Below are positions 45,807-57,240 of a DNA stretch of 64,000 nucleotides, one piece after another. Below the pieces are notes generated by a model. That model did no database searches. It was not told the origin of the DNA and saw only the letters and a program-made list of their open reading frames with translations. Source of the stretch: Botrytis cinerea B05.10 (Eukaryota > Ascomycota > Leotiomycetes > Helotiales > Sclerotiniaceae); contig NC_037319.1 of NCBI RefSeq assembly GCF_000143535.2, positions 372,001-436,000 of the forward strand, given 5' to 3'. Each line of letters opens with the position of its first letter. The first letter of the stretch is position 1. The position numbers were made by a program, and so were the translations under genes.

Positions 45807-46302
45807 TCACTTGCAGTTCGTTCCTCCATAAACAAACTTTCCGGTGGAGTTTTCACATCCACAAGTTCCATCCACGGGACTCTTGATACAGGTTGTTCCA
45901 ACTCCCGTGCTGGTTCCCTGGCTTCCCCAGTAAAACACCCAGTAGTCGGTTCCTGACGACAATTGCGACTTTGTAGGCGCAGTACAAGTGTATGCGGAAC
46001 AGGTACCGTAAGGAGCACCGTGAGATTTATCATATTGATGATCTTGCTCGAAGACGGCGAAGGTTTGGGTGCCAGAGACACGGGTGTTGTAGGCGCATTC
46101 AGCGGCTTGAATAGCTTTGGAGACTTTGGTGGCTGCGAGGGAGGTTAGTGATCTAGAGCGGGAGAGAGGGGATAGGAAGGTTACCTGTGCAAGCTGGAGA
46201 TTTGGGGTAGTAGCCCTTAGTGTTTGAGGTAGCGGGGTCGAGGGTAGCGGTTGCAAGAGTGCTGAAAGCAGCAATGCTGACGATGGAAGTGAAGAAACGC
46301 AT
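45807..46302 (-). CDS. Small secreted cysteine-rich protein (effector-like)
   Basis: Exons 46185-46302 and 45807-46132, with a 52-bp intron (GTAACC donor, CACTAACC branch, GCAG acceptor); 147 aa. The signal peptide is MRFFTSIVSIAAFSTLATA (cleavage near residue 19). The mature part has eight cysteines (38, 52, 84, 89, 121, 130, 132, 146), enough for four disulfides, and motifs such as YYPKSPAC, QAAECAYN, YDKSHGAPYGTC and GGTNCK. No catalytic domain is visible. Size, secretion signal and paired Cys are typical of ascomycete secreted proteins, including elicitors and effectors, but a role in host interaction is only an inference. The start was chosen at 46302 because it gives the signal peptide; frames running further upstream are read-through of the intron. 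Confidence 0.85.
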
Positions 46303-47954
46303 GGTGATTTTGCTTTGGGGATCTATGTGATTTCCTGAAGGTGATGGGAGAGATGATTTGAGAGGATGAGTGGCATTGAGAAATCGAGAACTCGAGACAT
46401 ATTTGTACCTTTTGCAAATAGATTAAAGGTCCAGAACAGCGCAACAAAACAATCTGGAATAGAGTGGAATAAACAAAGTCTCCATCTCGAAATCCACTCT
46501 CGTCGGGGAAACAATGCGAGAACCTAGGGCATTCAGCGATCCGGGGTTGGTCGAATTGCCGGTAGGGAGGTTTGGCGGCGGGGGGTTCAATGAAACAGGG
46601 GAGTGGGTCCATCCGATGTTCAGGAGATTGATTCAGGGGAAAGGGATTATGGGACGATGGAAAGATTGAGATGATTTAGATTTGCAGCTGGGTAATATAA
46701 ACTGCACGTGTCTATTCGTCAGCTTGAGTGCAGATTTGCTTCAGAAGGTCTCACTGCATAGGGGGTAGGTACCATGTCTCTCGATCCCATATTGATGTGA
46801 GTATCTTCATCCCAACGAAACTCCTGGATGTCTTGGCACAGCCTTCAAGTCCTGGGTCGATACTTGAGCGCACAGTATCATCTTGGGAGGTGATTCCATC
46901 GTTTGCATAATATGGATATCCCTACACCGAGCTGAGGTCGGTGACATCCGCAAACCTTACCAGGACTAGGATTTATAGATTTAACCGTACACACCGATCG
47001 AGAAGCTTTCCACACCCAATCTAGAACGCGAGAGAACAATGCGGTTTTTATATCTACAACTCAAGTTAGCTGTAGCTGTTCGTATAGAAAATGGTTCATA
47101 ATAGAGTTCTTCTGGAAACCGCAGCATAGATTAGAAGCGATGTGGACTTCCACATCAATACGATAATTGGCGACAAGCGATATCTGGCTTTTTACCTTAG
47201 CAGAAATGCGCAGCAACACTCTACCTTCAGAATACAATGCGATTTTTTTTCCGATCATTAGAATTGCAACTCTCAATAAAGTTCAGAAAAACGCACTATC
47301 GATAGTCCATTATATCTATGAAATCTAACGGAAGATTTCCATCCATTTCATTTCATTATGATTTCCCTCCAATAACCGCATCTTTCAAAAGACATAGACA
47401 GGGAGCGTGAACATCAAGTACTCAGCCATATATCATGTATGAATGCGACGAGCAATAAAGTATCCCAAGGACTTCGGGCTATAGCTTAGAGATCGTGTGT
47501 CTTTGTATCGCCGATATGGACTAGATGGCGAATGCAATCACTGCCGGCGCGGAACAGTGCAACTTGTTGCAGTTTTCAATGGAGGCTGGAGTCAAAAATG
47601 GAGCAGTTGTTACGGATCAGCTGTAGGCGGGCACTTCACGTCAGTGTGTTGATATTGTGTTGATATTACAATGCGGTGATGCTATCTAGCACAAGGTGTA
47701 GTTGTTTGGACAGAAATCCAGAAGTCGTGGGCTATATTGGCAGACGTACAGTTTTATTCAAACCCTCAGCTCCGACACCGTTTAAAACATCAACATTTGA
47801 CACGAACAACTGATCCCATATGTTTTGAAAAAAAAAAATCTTCAATTGTAACTATCATACCCCAAATTCAAAGTTTCCCCTCACGATGTTTGACCGTGTG
47901 TCTATATGACATATAAGCTGTTATTCAAAACCAATCCATTCATTAATCCTTTCC
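46303..47954. other. Intergenic region, nothing recognised
   Basis: About 1.65 kb including the promoter of the secreted protein gene and the 3' end of the peroxiredoxin gene. Only short frames are present; an A11 tract lies at about 47828-47838. Confidence 0.4.
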
Positions 47955-48557
47955 TTACTCTCCAAGAATCTTATCGGCACCGGAGACTAGAAGATAGCTG
48001 TTAGCACATTTGTCCAAGTAGAATTCAGTCTTTCAAACATACCAGTGTGTCCAGTGTTATCTGGCTCAACGTTGACACTCTTGACTTTGCCGCCCTCGAT
48101 AACAATTGCGTATCTCTTGCTTCGGTTTGTGCCCAAAACTGGAGCAGCTGGGAATTCAAGATCCCAAGCACGAGTGAAGCTTCCATCTTGATCACCGAGG
48201 AAACGGATACCACTCTTCTTGTCTGCATCAAGGGATTTGCCCCATGCGTTCATACTGTTCATAAGAGAATTAGTTAAGTTCAGCCTCGAAGGATGTGGGG
48301 CCGGAGTTGCGGAGTTGGGAGGAATCTTACACGAAAGCATCGTTGACGGATACAACGAAGACCTTTCCGGCGGACTCGAGCTTTGGGTGAAGGATATAAC
48401 CAGGAACGTGAGAGTCAGAGCATGTTGGACTGAAAGCTGCTGGAACACCGATGATGATACCAGAACCCTCACCAATCTCGGCAGCAATGTTGACCTTTTG
48501 GCCTGGGTTGCCCTCGGCGAGCTCGACAGTTGGGATGGAATCTCCGACCTTGACCAT
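47955..48557 (-). CDS. Peroxiredoxin, Prx5/Ahp1 type
   Basis: Thiol peroxidase that reduces hydrogen peroxide and alkyl hydroperoxides, probably cytosolic. Exons 48331-48557, 48043-48254, 47955-47986 (only 32 nt); 156 aa. The redoxin fold is clear: MVKVGDSIPTVEL, the active-site loop GVPAAFSPTCSDSHVPGY with peroxidatic Cys46 in the P-x-x-x-x-x-x-x-C context of this subfamily, VVSVNDAFVMNAWGK and KRYAIVIEGGKVKSVNVEP, all diagnostic of the Prx5/PMP20/Ahp1 group that includes fungal allergens. Cys46 is the only cysteine in the model, so no resolving Cys is present and reduction would be of 1-Cys type. No peroxisomal C-terminal tripeptide: the end is KILGE. Frames extending upstream of 48557 are not needed. 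Confidence 0.94.
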
Positions 48558-49823
48558 GATTGCGATTTGTGTGTTTGGTATTGAAAGATGGATTGTATTG
48601 AGATGTGAAGCTGATGGGTTGAAGAGTGGAAGTAGAGTAGAATGATGAATAAAGAAGAACGAGAAGAGGGGTGAAGTCCCATACTTAACTATTCACTCAA
48701 TCACCCCGCCATAACGTCACTTAAGCGTAGATGCATCAGAGCTCCCTTGTGAGACGGTGTCATTGGTGTCATTGGCGACATTGCTGTTCGAGCCACAATA
48801 ATACGGAATGTAACCCCATAATAATAATAAGTTGCGAGTATTTGGAATACCAAGAACCTCTAAGAAACTCTAGGAAGGTCTAAGATAATGGGGGACGATC
48901 CGAAAACCCGCTTTTTCATCATCTGTGAGACTCACGATTCTCTCGATAAGACACGTTGAGGACCGGAGTTCCAGAATAGACAATCGACTTTCTCCTTTGG
49001 ATTGCGATGGTGTGATATCAATATTTCGTGCATGGTGGAATGGACGAGGGGAGGCAAGAGGATGGGAAATCCGGCGTATCATTGGAGTAAGCTCGCACTT
49101 GCATCCGCGGGCTGGACCTTGTGCGGACCTACCTGGGCATCTGGGAGGGGGAGGGCAATCTATTTTGAGGGTGTTCTCGGAGCACAGGACAAGGCTTACG
49201 CGGGTGGAACAAGGCTACGCACAAGGCTGGGCACTCGACTATCAGTTTATCGTAGAAAGAATTTGGAATTCATGTCAATTTGATAGTCGCCAATTGCATC
49301 TGCATCCACACCACCAACCAGCATTGTTGGGACGTTGACGGTCGAGAACCATATCAGAACTACCGGATTATCAATTCCCTCTCTTTCCAAGTCAAACGGT
49401 ATGTACGTATCCTTATCACGTCTTGCTGACAATTAATCGTCTAATTTGGGACAGTCTAGACCTTCTTCTGATGCTCGTTGCTCGATGCGATTATCTATCC
49501 AACATCCATTTCAATCTTGCGACACCAACCTCCCGTTACAGCTTCTCCCCTACGCCTGAATGTAGAAAAGATTGTCTCATACACCATTGTGTTCCCTTGA
49601 TCCTGCCATACCTGTTATGACACCATTTGGATCCAGATATTCCATACTTTGGGCGGTTCCACAATTGCGGCGGCTGGTCTTCATCTATCCCACGCTCTAG
49701 GCTGTCTGCCACACGATACCAAAGACTAGGTTGCCAGTCTCCTTATCTCTATTTGTCAACAGGTCGTCTGAAAAATACCCACGACCAGATTACACGGATG
49801 TTTGCCAAACCAGAGCGCTCGTT
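48558..49823. other. Divergent intergenic region, no supported gene
   Basis: About 1.3 kb between divergent peroxiredoxin and helicase genes. Overlapping frames at 48.9-49.4 kb on both strands have no recognisable content. It contains both promoters; a short in-frame leader upstream of the helicase start (49731-49823) could be 5' UTR or extra N-terminus. Confidence 0.4.
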
Positions 49824-51980
49824 ATGGGTAAAAGAGGTCCTAAAAAGAACTACTTTGTAGTATGTCGAGGCAGAACGACTGGAATTCTTGATGGGTGGTC
49901 TCAATGTGAAGCTTCTACATCAGGATTCTCAGGTGCCAAGTTCAAAGGATATGAGACTCATGATGAAGCTCAAAAAGCATGGAACGAGTGGTTACAGACT
50001 CAAGGCTTTGCGCCCACTGAAGGTGCACCACATGACACACTAGAGAATAATCTCACAGATACTTCTAGAGTTGTGAACCAAACCGCAATTGATAACCATT
50101 TAGAAGCACGGGTAGGGTTGAAAAGGAAATATGAAGATGAAGACTCTTCCATGAATATCAATGGTTTCATAATAACCTCTGCTCGACCGATCGAGGCCGA
50201 AGTCAATGCTATATCAACCAGAAAGACCTTTATTAACCTTACAGAAAGTCCAGAACATACAATCTCATCCGAGAAGCTTCTCGATTCCGAAGGCGAAAAA
50301 ACACCAGCGTTTAAGAAGGCAAAATCTGGCGACAACACGCCTACACTAAACCTTGATGTTGAAATTCCAGACTCAGAATTTGAGTTATCCGATGAAGATA
50401 TTTTCAATAACATCACCTCAACATGTGAAAATGTTCCTCAGCCTGTTGAACTTACAACCGAGCAGAAATCAGTCGTCAAGATGGCAATGGGTAGGGATAA
50501 TATTTTTCTTACAGGTGCCGCTGGATCTGGGAAAACAGTTACATTGCTGCAGATCATAGAAAATTTAAAGAAACGGCTGCAGGACAAAAATTCAAACACT
50601 CCGAAAGTTCAGGTTGCTGCTCCTACTGGACTTGCGGCACTGCCCTTGAATGGAAGAACGACATATTCCGTTGCTGGATGGAAGCCAGATTCATTCAAAA
50701 TGCCCCTTGATGAGCTTCTCGGTGATAATAACATAAAGAAAAGAACAATCAAAGCTCTTCGAAAGTTAGAAGTCCTTATATTGGAAGAAATTTCAATGGT
50801 TGAAAGTCAATTCCTTGAGCGTCTCAATTTACTTCTTCAGACGGTAAAGCAAACCAAGAAACCTTTCGGAGGTATTCAAGTGATATTTCTGGGTGACTTT
50901 TATCAACTCCCTCCTGTGAAACCATTCGAGCATTGCATGATATGTGGAGTTGAAATGGTCGGGGTATCTGACCGTGTTTGTAAGAGTAATCTATGCAAAG
51001 ATCATTCAGACAATATCCCTTTCAAGCCGGGTGATAAATGGGCATTCAATGCTCCCGTGTGGAAACAGCTTAACTTTAGACATGTCAAGCTGGAGCAAAT
51101 TCATCGACAAAAGGACGAGAAGTTCAAAGATCTTTTAAACAAAGTTCGCAATGGCGTTGACTTGAGTGACGCAGAATGGCATGATTTGATACGTCCAAAG
51201 GTGCTTCCACCCAACGCTTTTCCTATTCGTCTCATGGCAAAGCGTTTTGATGTTGACAGGTTCAATGACTCTCAATTGGATTTGATAAAATCAGAAGCAA
51301 AGGTTTGGGAAGCCCTTGATGACTCATGTCAACTCTATCGAAATGAGCATGATTATCTGCGTCAGCACGAGATTAACAGGAAGATGGAAGAATATAAAAT
51401 CGCCATATCGGAATATCATCGTTTTCCCAAAAGGTTAACACTGAAGGTTGGTGCGAAAGTAGTTTTACTTCACAACCAAGAACAGAAAGGTGGCTTGGTG
51501 AATGGTTCTCAGGGTACAATAGTTGGGTTCGTAAATGCGCAAAAATGGCCAACAGCTGTGATCCAGGGTGACCACGCAGATTGGCGACAAGTTCAAATGA
51601 ACCATTTCACTGAAAAAAATCCTTGGAGACCTGTGGTGAAGTTTACGGATGGCAAAACGACTGCAATTGCACCTGTTCCGTCGGAGACTTTAATGGGAAC
51701 GGTAGAAGATAGATATCTTGCTTGCAGAACTCAAATACCACTTATTCTAGCCTGGGCTTTGTCGATTCATAAAAGTCAAGGTATGACAATGGAACATGTT
51801 GAGGTATCTCGAAAGGATATTTTCGAGTCGGGCCAATTATATGTTGCTCTATCGCGAGCAACGACGCTGGAGGGCCTTACAGTCACGGGTTACTCCAGAG
51901 AACAAATCGCTATGGATGAGGATGTTGTGGATTTTTATCAAAAGACGCAGTGGGAGAATTTACAACCTCCTTCTGAATGA
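49824..51980 (+). CDS. PIF1-family helicase with N-terminal RNase H1-like (viroplasmin) domain
   Basis: Superfamily 1B 5'-3' DNA helicase. From ATG 49824 the product is 718 aa in one exon; an in-frame ATG at 49731 would add 31 residues. Residues about 8-58 (KNYFVVCRGRTTGILDGW, FKGYETHDEAQKAW) match the caulimovirus-VI / RNase H1 N-terminal hybrid-binding domain. After a polar linker comes the helicase: ELTTEQKSVV, Walker A GAAGSGKT (about 230-237), APTGLAAL, Walker B region ILEEISMVE (about 319-327), GDFYQLPPV, a Cys/His insertion (CMICGVEM, CKSNLCKDH), QIHRQ, LTLKVGAKVVLLHN, VNGSQGTIVGF, and motifs V/VI LAWALSIHKSQGMTMEHVEV (split: LSIHKSQGMTM) and QLYVALSRATTLEGL. Most PIF1 enzymes have DEIS at Walker B; here it is EEIS. 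Role in genome maintenance is inferred from family. Confidence 0.92.
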   Translation: MGKRGPKKNYFVVCRGRTTGILDGWSQCEASTSGFSGAKFKGYETHDEAQKAWNEWLQTQGFAPTEGAPHDTLENNLTDTSRVVNQTAIDNHLEARVGLKRKYEDEDSSMNINGFIITSARPIEAEVNAISTRKTFINLTESPEHTISSEKLLDSEGEKTPAFKKAKSGDNTPTLNLDVEIPDSEFELSDEDIFNNITSTCENVPQPVELTTEQKSVVKMAMGRDNIFLTGAAGSGKTVTLLQIIENLKKRLQDKNSNTPKVQVAAPTGLAALPLNGRTTYSVAGWKPDSFKMPLDELLGDNNIKKRTIKALRKLEVLILEEISMVESQFLERLNLLLQTVKQTKKPFGGIQVIFLGDFYQLPPVKPFEHCMICGVEMVGVSDRVCKSNLCKDHSDNIPFKPGDKWAFNAPVWKQLNFRHVKLEQIHRQKDEKFKDLLNKVRNGVDLSDAEWHDLIRPKVLPPNAFPIRLMAKRFDVDRFNDSQLDLIKSEAKVWEALDDSCQLYRNEHDYLRQHEINRKMEEYKIAISEYHRFPKRLTLKVGAKVVLLHNQEQKGGLVNGSQGTIVGFVNAQKWPTAVIQGDHADWRQVQMNHFTEKNPWRPVVKFTDGKTTAIAPVPSETLMGTVEDRYLACRTQIPLILAWALSIHKSQGMTMEHVEVSRKDIFESGQLYVALSRATTLEGLTVTGYSREQIAMDEDVVDFYQKTQWENLQPPSE

Positions 51981-54900
51981 CGAAGTTCTGGAATTTGAGC
52001 ATCTATCATACCTGAAAGAGACTGAGGAATTAGGGATAATTATTGGTAGGTTTCAATCATGTTCATGCCTCGTGCTCGAAATGCTGACACAAATCTATAG
52101 TGGTTAAATCTTTGCTCACGCGAAAACTTACCTCTGCACTTTCATCCACCTCAAACTTACAATTTCCATCGCCGGAAGTACATCACTTCATACACCGGCG
52201 CCAGCAAGACTGATTATTTATTGTCAATATCAACATGTTGGTCTACTTTGTTCGATTTAGAGTCTACAAGTTTAAGTGGGTCAGCCGTTGCCCTGGCAAA
52301 TGAGAAGCGAGATTGTACGACCCGCACCATAAAATCTCTTCAAGAAAATAATTTCTTCAACTCATTCACATCACATCACATCAATCACATCAAGTTGTGT
52401 ATCTCAATGCCACTTCTGTAGTTGATGTTAAGACACAATGATGCTGCTTACTTCGACTTGATTGATGTACAAAAATTCATCGACCTTTGCTTTACCATCC
52501 AGCATATACCCATTATTCACTAATGTAAGTACCATATCCAACCCAACTTCACATCTCTCTCTCCTACAACATACAATATGATGAGCAAAATTGGTCCGTG
52601 TTACTGAGAGGCCTCAAGAACCTCGTTATGGCGATACAACCGAGCACTTTGTGCACCTCTGATTTAATTTCCTTTCACATTTTCTTTTCCCTTCGTTGAT
52701 ATGAGCGAGTTTACTGTGATTATCTGAATTTGGAAGAAGAAATGCTAATATTGAGAAGACAGGATTTGTTCTAGAGAAGCGTGCGTGTGACGAGATGAGT
52801 GAGAGTATAATCTAGTAGAGCGTTGGGGACTGAGGATTGAGCAATCCTTTCGTTCTTTTTACTTTCGGGAATCACTGAACAGGTGCAATTTGGCGTAAGA
52901 TACCCATATATATGTTGTCTTGTCTCGTATAGAGGTAGGTATACAGTATTGCATAGCGTACAGTAGGATAGCATAATAGAATAGCATAACGATGGATTTC
53001 AATACATCAATCAACATGATGACTTTGCACTCGCTGGCCATTTTCCCTGCGATGACTTTTTGCTTGTTATTTTCATGATCTGATAATTAGTTCATCTATC
53101 CATTTAAATTAACACTCACTATATTGATGGATAGATTTACACTCTTTTCCCCCTCTACCTTTCCTCGTACCTTTCTACGTCTTCTCCGCCTGCGTCTTTT
53201 AGTACATCACTTCTACTATTTTTTTATATAGATTATATACATTATATATTATATCTCATCCCATCACTCTTCTTTTATAAATCACTCATTATCCTATTAT
53301 CCTTTCATCCTTCTTATTGATATATCAATCTTTATTTTCTATAATTTCCTATAAACTAACTACAAACTATAAAATACGAGGAAAAAGATAAGAGAAAGGG
53401 AGAGAGAGTATTAATATCTAATATAATATAATATACTACACTATATACGCTATGAATATATAGACAATCCTATAGTACATCTAACGATCCTGCCTACAGG
53501 AAGAATAAATACATGACTAATTGAATACCTAGTATTGAAACTCATTATTCAATTCATATAAAGAACTAAAGTCATCACAATCAGACCAACAAATTTGTAT
53601 ATTCAGCACTCATGATATTCAATCTATCTCTAAAGAATCTAGATAACTATCTACATCTACCTACCAAACGACAGTGTTGTACAAATCACTCAAGTAGGCC
53701 ACTTCCCCAACTCCTCAGCTCCGCAACTCCGTATTATTCCTCATTCCACTCACTCTGAAGGTCATCCCCATTCAATTCAATCGTGCATAATCACATCTGA
53801 TATCAAATACAAGAGTGAGTGCACAAGAAGCAATATCAGCTGAACTAAAACAATCGTAAAAATAAATGCACTCAATGTCACCAACCTTCATAAACCTATT
53901 TTCCTTTTTCTCGCAAGAAATGATACAAAAGATCATGTCAGAGCTACGGGAACTTTCCCGCCACGCCATGGCTCGTGTCTCCGTTACCCATGCAATTCCT
54001 CAACCGAACCATGGGATTTATTTTCTCAGGTAAGACATCATACAACCATTGCGTAACGCCACTCCACATTCCCTTACTTCAAGGAATGTAGTAGCGAATC
54101 CAGACTTTGCCTACAAAAAAACATGATAATATCAGTCAGCTCTTTATCTCTAATCTTCGGAGAATTACCTTTCTTTCTTCATTTCTTAATTCAAATCATT
54201 TCTTTCTTTGTTCTTGTTTTATCAACAAGAATGGCTTTGTGTGAATGATTTCGTATTTATGATAACTAGCGTTTGCATCAAGAATGATACTACGTATAGC
54301 TTCAGGATTGCGAATGTGGGAGTGCATCTCGGCCGGATGCAAATGTTTTTGAGCGATTACTGGTCTCGATAGCATTGCGAAATATGTGATATGGATGCAA
54401 AAGGCATGGTTGATTTACGACTAGTCGCCTATGAAATGGGATTGATGGGTGTTTCTTTGTTTGTATGAATGCTATTGTGATTTTGTGTGAGTAGGGCGGA
54501 TTGGGGGCGAGCACGACAGTTGGCAATTATCATTATGGGCGACATTGAGTGAAATCGAAAATAATCTTCTTTCGAAATTAACGAGCACGTTGAAACTTGC
54601 TGTCAATATGTAATACGTATCGAAAAGCATTTTTTTGCGAAATATTCTTTTGTAATGTTGTCATGGGTATTAAGTGTGTGAGTATGAGTTGTATCGAATT
54701 CTTTTGTTTATGGCGACTAAAGACGAACGAAGTCGACAAGATCTTCGAGGCGTATAGGGCCGTGGCAAATTGGTTGCGATAAAAACTCAGTCTCAACTGA
54801 ATAGTGGTACAAGGAGGACATAAGGTGATGAGGGAGCTGATCGAAAAAAGCCAGTGATATGTCCCATGGAAGAACGCACCCCTATACTAAAGGATCGTCT

Positions 54901-55232
54901 TTGCTGTAAACTCCGCCCAAATGACCGTACGTCGAACCGAAAAACCTGAATATTATGAAAGAAATCCTAGCATCCGTTGTAAAAAGAAATCAAAGGGAAT
55001 CGTGTGTTCTCGCTCGAAATTCCGCCGCAACATTTGTATACCCAGCGCACTAAATTTTTTTGGCATTTTCCGTTGCCCGAAGCCTTGGACCATGATGAAT
55101 ACAAACGAGAAGAGAAGCACAAGTGGAGTACACCCGCATCAATGAAAGTCGCAGATCCAAAGCTGTCTTCTGCGTTCTTCGAGATCGTACGATTTAACGA
55201 GCAGGGCGCTCACCACCTATGTTGGTTAGCAA
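51981..55232. other. 3.2-kb A+T-rich gene-poor region
   Basis: No coding region can be supported. Around 53200-53470 the sequence is strongly A+T-rich with many TATA/ATAT steps. The right end (about 55000-55230) probably includes the 3' UTR of the RNA-binding protein gene; long frames on the + strand there overlap its low-complexity exon and are shadows. Confidence 0.4.
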
Positions 55233-56371
55233 TTAATATTCACGACGGGAATGTCTGTCATCATCGTAGGCTCTACCTCCATATGGCTCTCGAGCATCTC
55301 CACGAGGAGCTTGATCACCATAGGCAGCAGCGGGAGCCGGGTCTCGAGCTGGTCTATCATCACGACCACCTCTGTCGTATCCTCTATCACGGTTTTCATA
55401 TCCTCCTCCACCTCCACGGCGGTCATCACCAGAGCGGCTGTAACGGTCGCCACCATCGCGGGGTCCGGCGTAACGATCGATTCCACGGGGAGCGTCGTTG
55501 TAGTCGTCACGATCACGGCGACTGTAACCTCGGTCTCGGTCATCTCTGCCACCATAGCGTCCACCACCATATGGTTCATAGCGGTATCCACCTCCACGGC
55601 GACGATCATCGTAACGGTCTCCACCCCAGCCGCCACGAGGAGGTCCACGAGGATCCTCTGTAGATGCGTTAGTTGTGTAGATGGTATAAAGAATAATCAG
55701 ATACATACCTCTCTTTGGTGGACCAAAGTACTTGCCAGGGGTTGGAGTACGAGGACGAGCACGACGAGCTTTTTCAATGCTCAAGGTGCGGCCTTCGATG
55801 ACCTCACCTTGAAGGCCTTCCTTGGCAGCATCAGCTTGATCAGAAGTGATCATCTTGACGAAACCAAAGCCACGAGATTCACGGGTGTGAGGGTCGCGCA
55901 TAATTTGGCACTTCTCGACATCACCATACTTCTCAAAAAGACGAGAAACCTCTTCTTCGAGAAGACGTGGGTGAATACCAGTGACGAAAAGGTTGGAACC
56001 TGGGTTGACTGCACCATCATCTTGTGGTCCTGGTCCGCGATCATTCTTAGGTCCGCTGCTGTTATTATTTGTCAGAATACATCATTTTGTGATTTGTAGT
56101 TCAGTGGACTAACCGCTCATCGGCACGACCGTTTCTGTCTGGGGAAGCAGATCGGCGAGGTCCTCCACGTGGGCTGTCATTGCGACGGGTTGGACGAGGA
56201 GATGCGCTGCGATCACGCTCGTAACGAGGAGCCTCATCTAAAAGTGAGGAAGATAACTTAGCACACGAATCCCAAATGATCAAGACCAGTTTCAAATCAT
56301 GCGAAAGAATGCAAATAATTACCTTCGTAACGAGTGCCGTTCTCGTTCTCATAATCCATAGTGGAAGTCAT
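55233..56371 (-). CDS. Tra2-like SR-type RNA-binding protein (RS-RRM-RGG)
   Basis: Nuclear RNA-binding protein likely acting in splicing or mRNA maturation. Exons 56323-56371, 56114-56237, about 55709-56058 and 55233-55657; 315 aa (314 with the alternative acceptor). N-terminus: MTSTMDYENENGTRYEDEAP then an Arg/Ser/Pro-rich stretch with several RS and SP sites (RDRSASPRPTRR, GPRRSASPDRN). One RRM, about residues 80-157: RNP2 LFVTGI, HPRLLEEEVSRLFEKYG, and RNP1 RGFGFVKM, followed by the Tra2-like linker RRARPRTPTPGKYFGPPKRG. The last exon is an RGG/YGG region (DRYDDRRRGGG, YGGGRYGGRDDRDRG), a typical low-complexity RNA-binding tail. The third exon has tandem acceptors (CAGCAG). The closest known layout is transformer-2. 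Confidence 0.9.
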
Positions 56372-57240
56372 GATGATGAAGTGTTATTGTAAGACGAAAA
56401 CACGAAATGGGTTAAAAAGGATTGGTTTGTTTTGCTGAACTGGAAGCTCGAGCTGTCGCAAACGAAATTTTGAGCTCTGTAGATGCTCAAGATCGGTGGA
56501 TAAGAGGGAGAATAATATCAAGGAATATTGCAGGAATGCAAATATCTGATACTATTGATGGGGAGTAATGGATTAATAAAGAAAGAAGATGGGAAGAAAG
56601 TTGTTGTTCAAAGGAAGAGGCACGTTTAAGGTCAGATCGTCAGGTAAAAGAAGTTGTCGCGAATTTAAAATTGGGCCTAGCGCTAAGACTAACCGACAGC
56701 GGCTAAGCTCCATAACACGGTGAAGCTGAAAACAAATAATTCGAGGTATCAGGTCTAGGCATTGAGCACGTATCATTAAATAGCTACGGTTTTACATGTA
56801 ACAAGAGGCGCTTTTCTTTGTTGGATAGATCGAAATATCACTGGTAGATTCCTATGGATACAGGCGAAGGAAGCAAATGGAACAAGCATGATTGTAAGTT
56901 TGCAGGTGTGCTTGACATCATATATCTACAACTACGTATGCCAATCATGTCAGCCACAAAGATTGACAATCCTTCCTACAAACTTGAGTACCATCCGCCA
57001 GGTCAGGGTACTGCACGTAAAGCTGAATAGATGAGAAATCAAGGGCGTGAATCAATGATAGTATATGCGATTGCAGTATACACCAATGGCATTCTCATTG
57101 GTTCTACTTATAACCCTCCCCATGAAACGTGTCGTTGTAAGGAAATGCATTTGCCTGCAGTGCTTTCTTTTCCCTAGTTTCAACCAAACTCATATGTTAA
57201 AGATATCTAGAGACCTGGCTGCCAATGATACTACTCCAAT
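56372..57240. other. Intergenic region, nothing recognised
   Basis: About 870 bp: promoter and 5' UTR of the RNA-binding protein gene and the 3' end of the glutaminase gene (both minus strand). No further feature seen. Confidence 0.4.

Noticed and set aside
48219..48584. Plus-strand frame of 121 codons over the peroxiredoxin gene
   Set aside because: Antisense of a clear peroxiredoxin; no independent support.
55004..55663. Plus-strand frame of 219 codons rich in His
   Set aside because: Antisense of the Gly/Arg/Tyr-rich last exon of the RNA-binding protein; low-complexity shadow.
55251..56099. Plus-strand frame of 282 codons rich in Ser/Thr/Ile/Val
   Set aside because: Also antisense to the RRM protein gene and crossing its introns; no domain.
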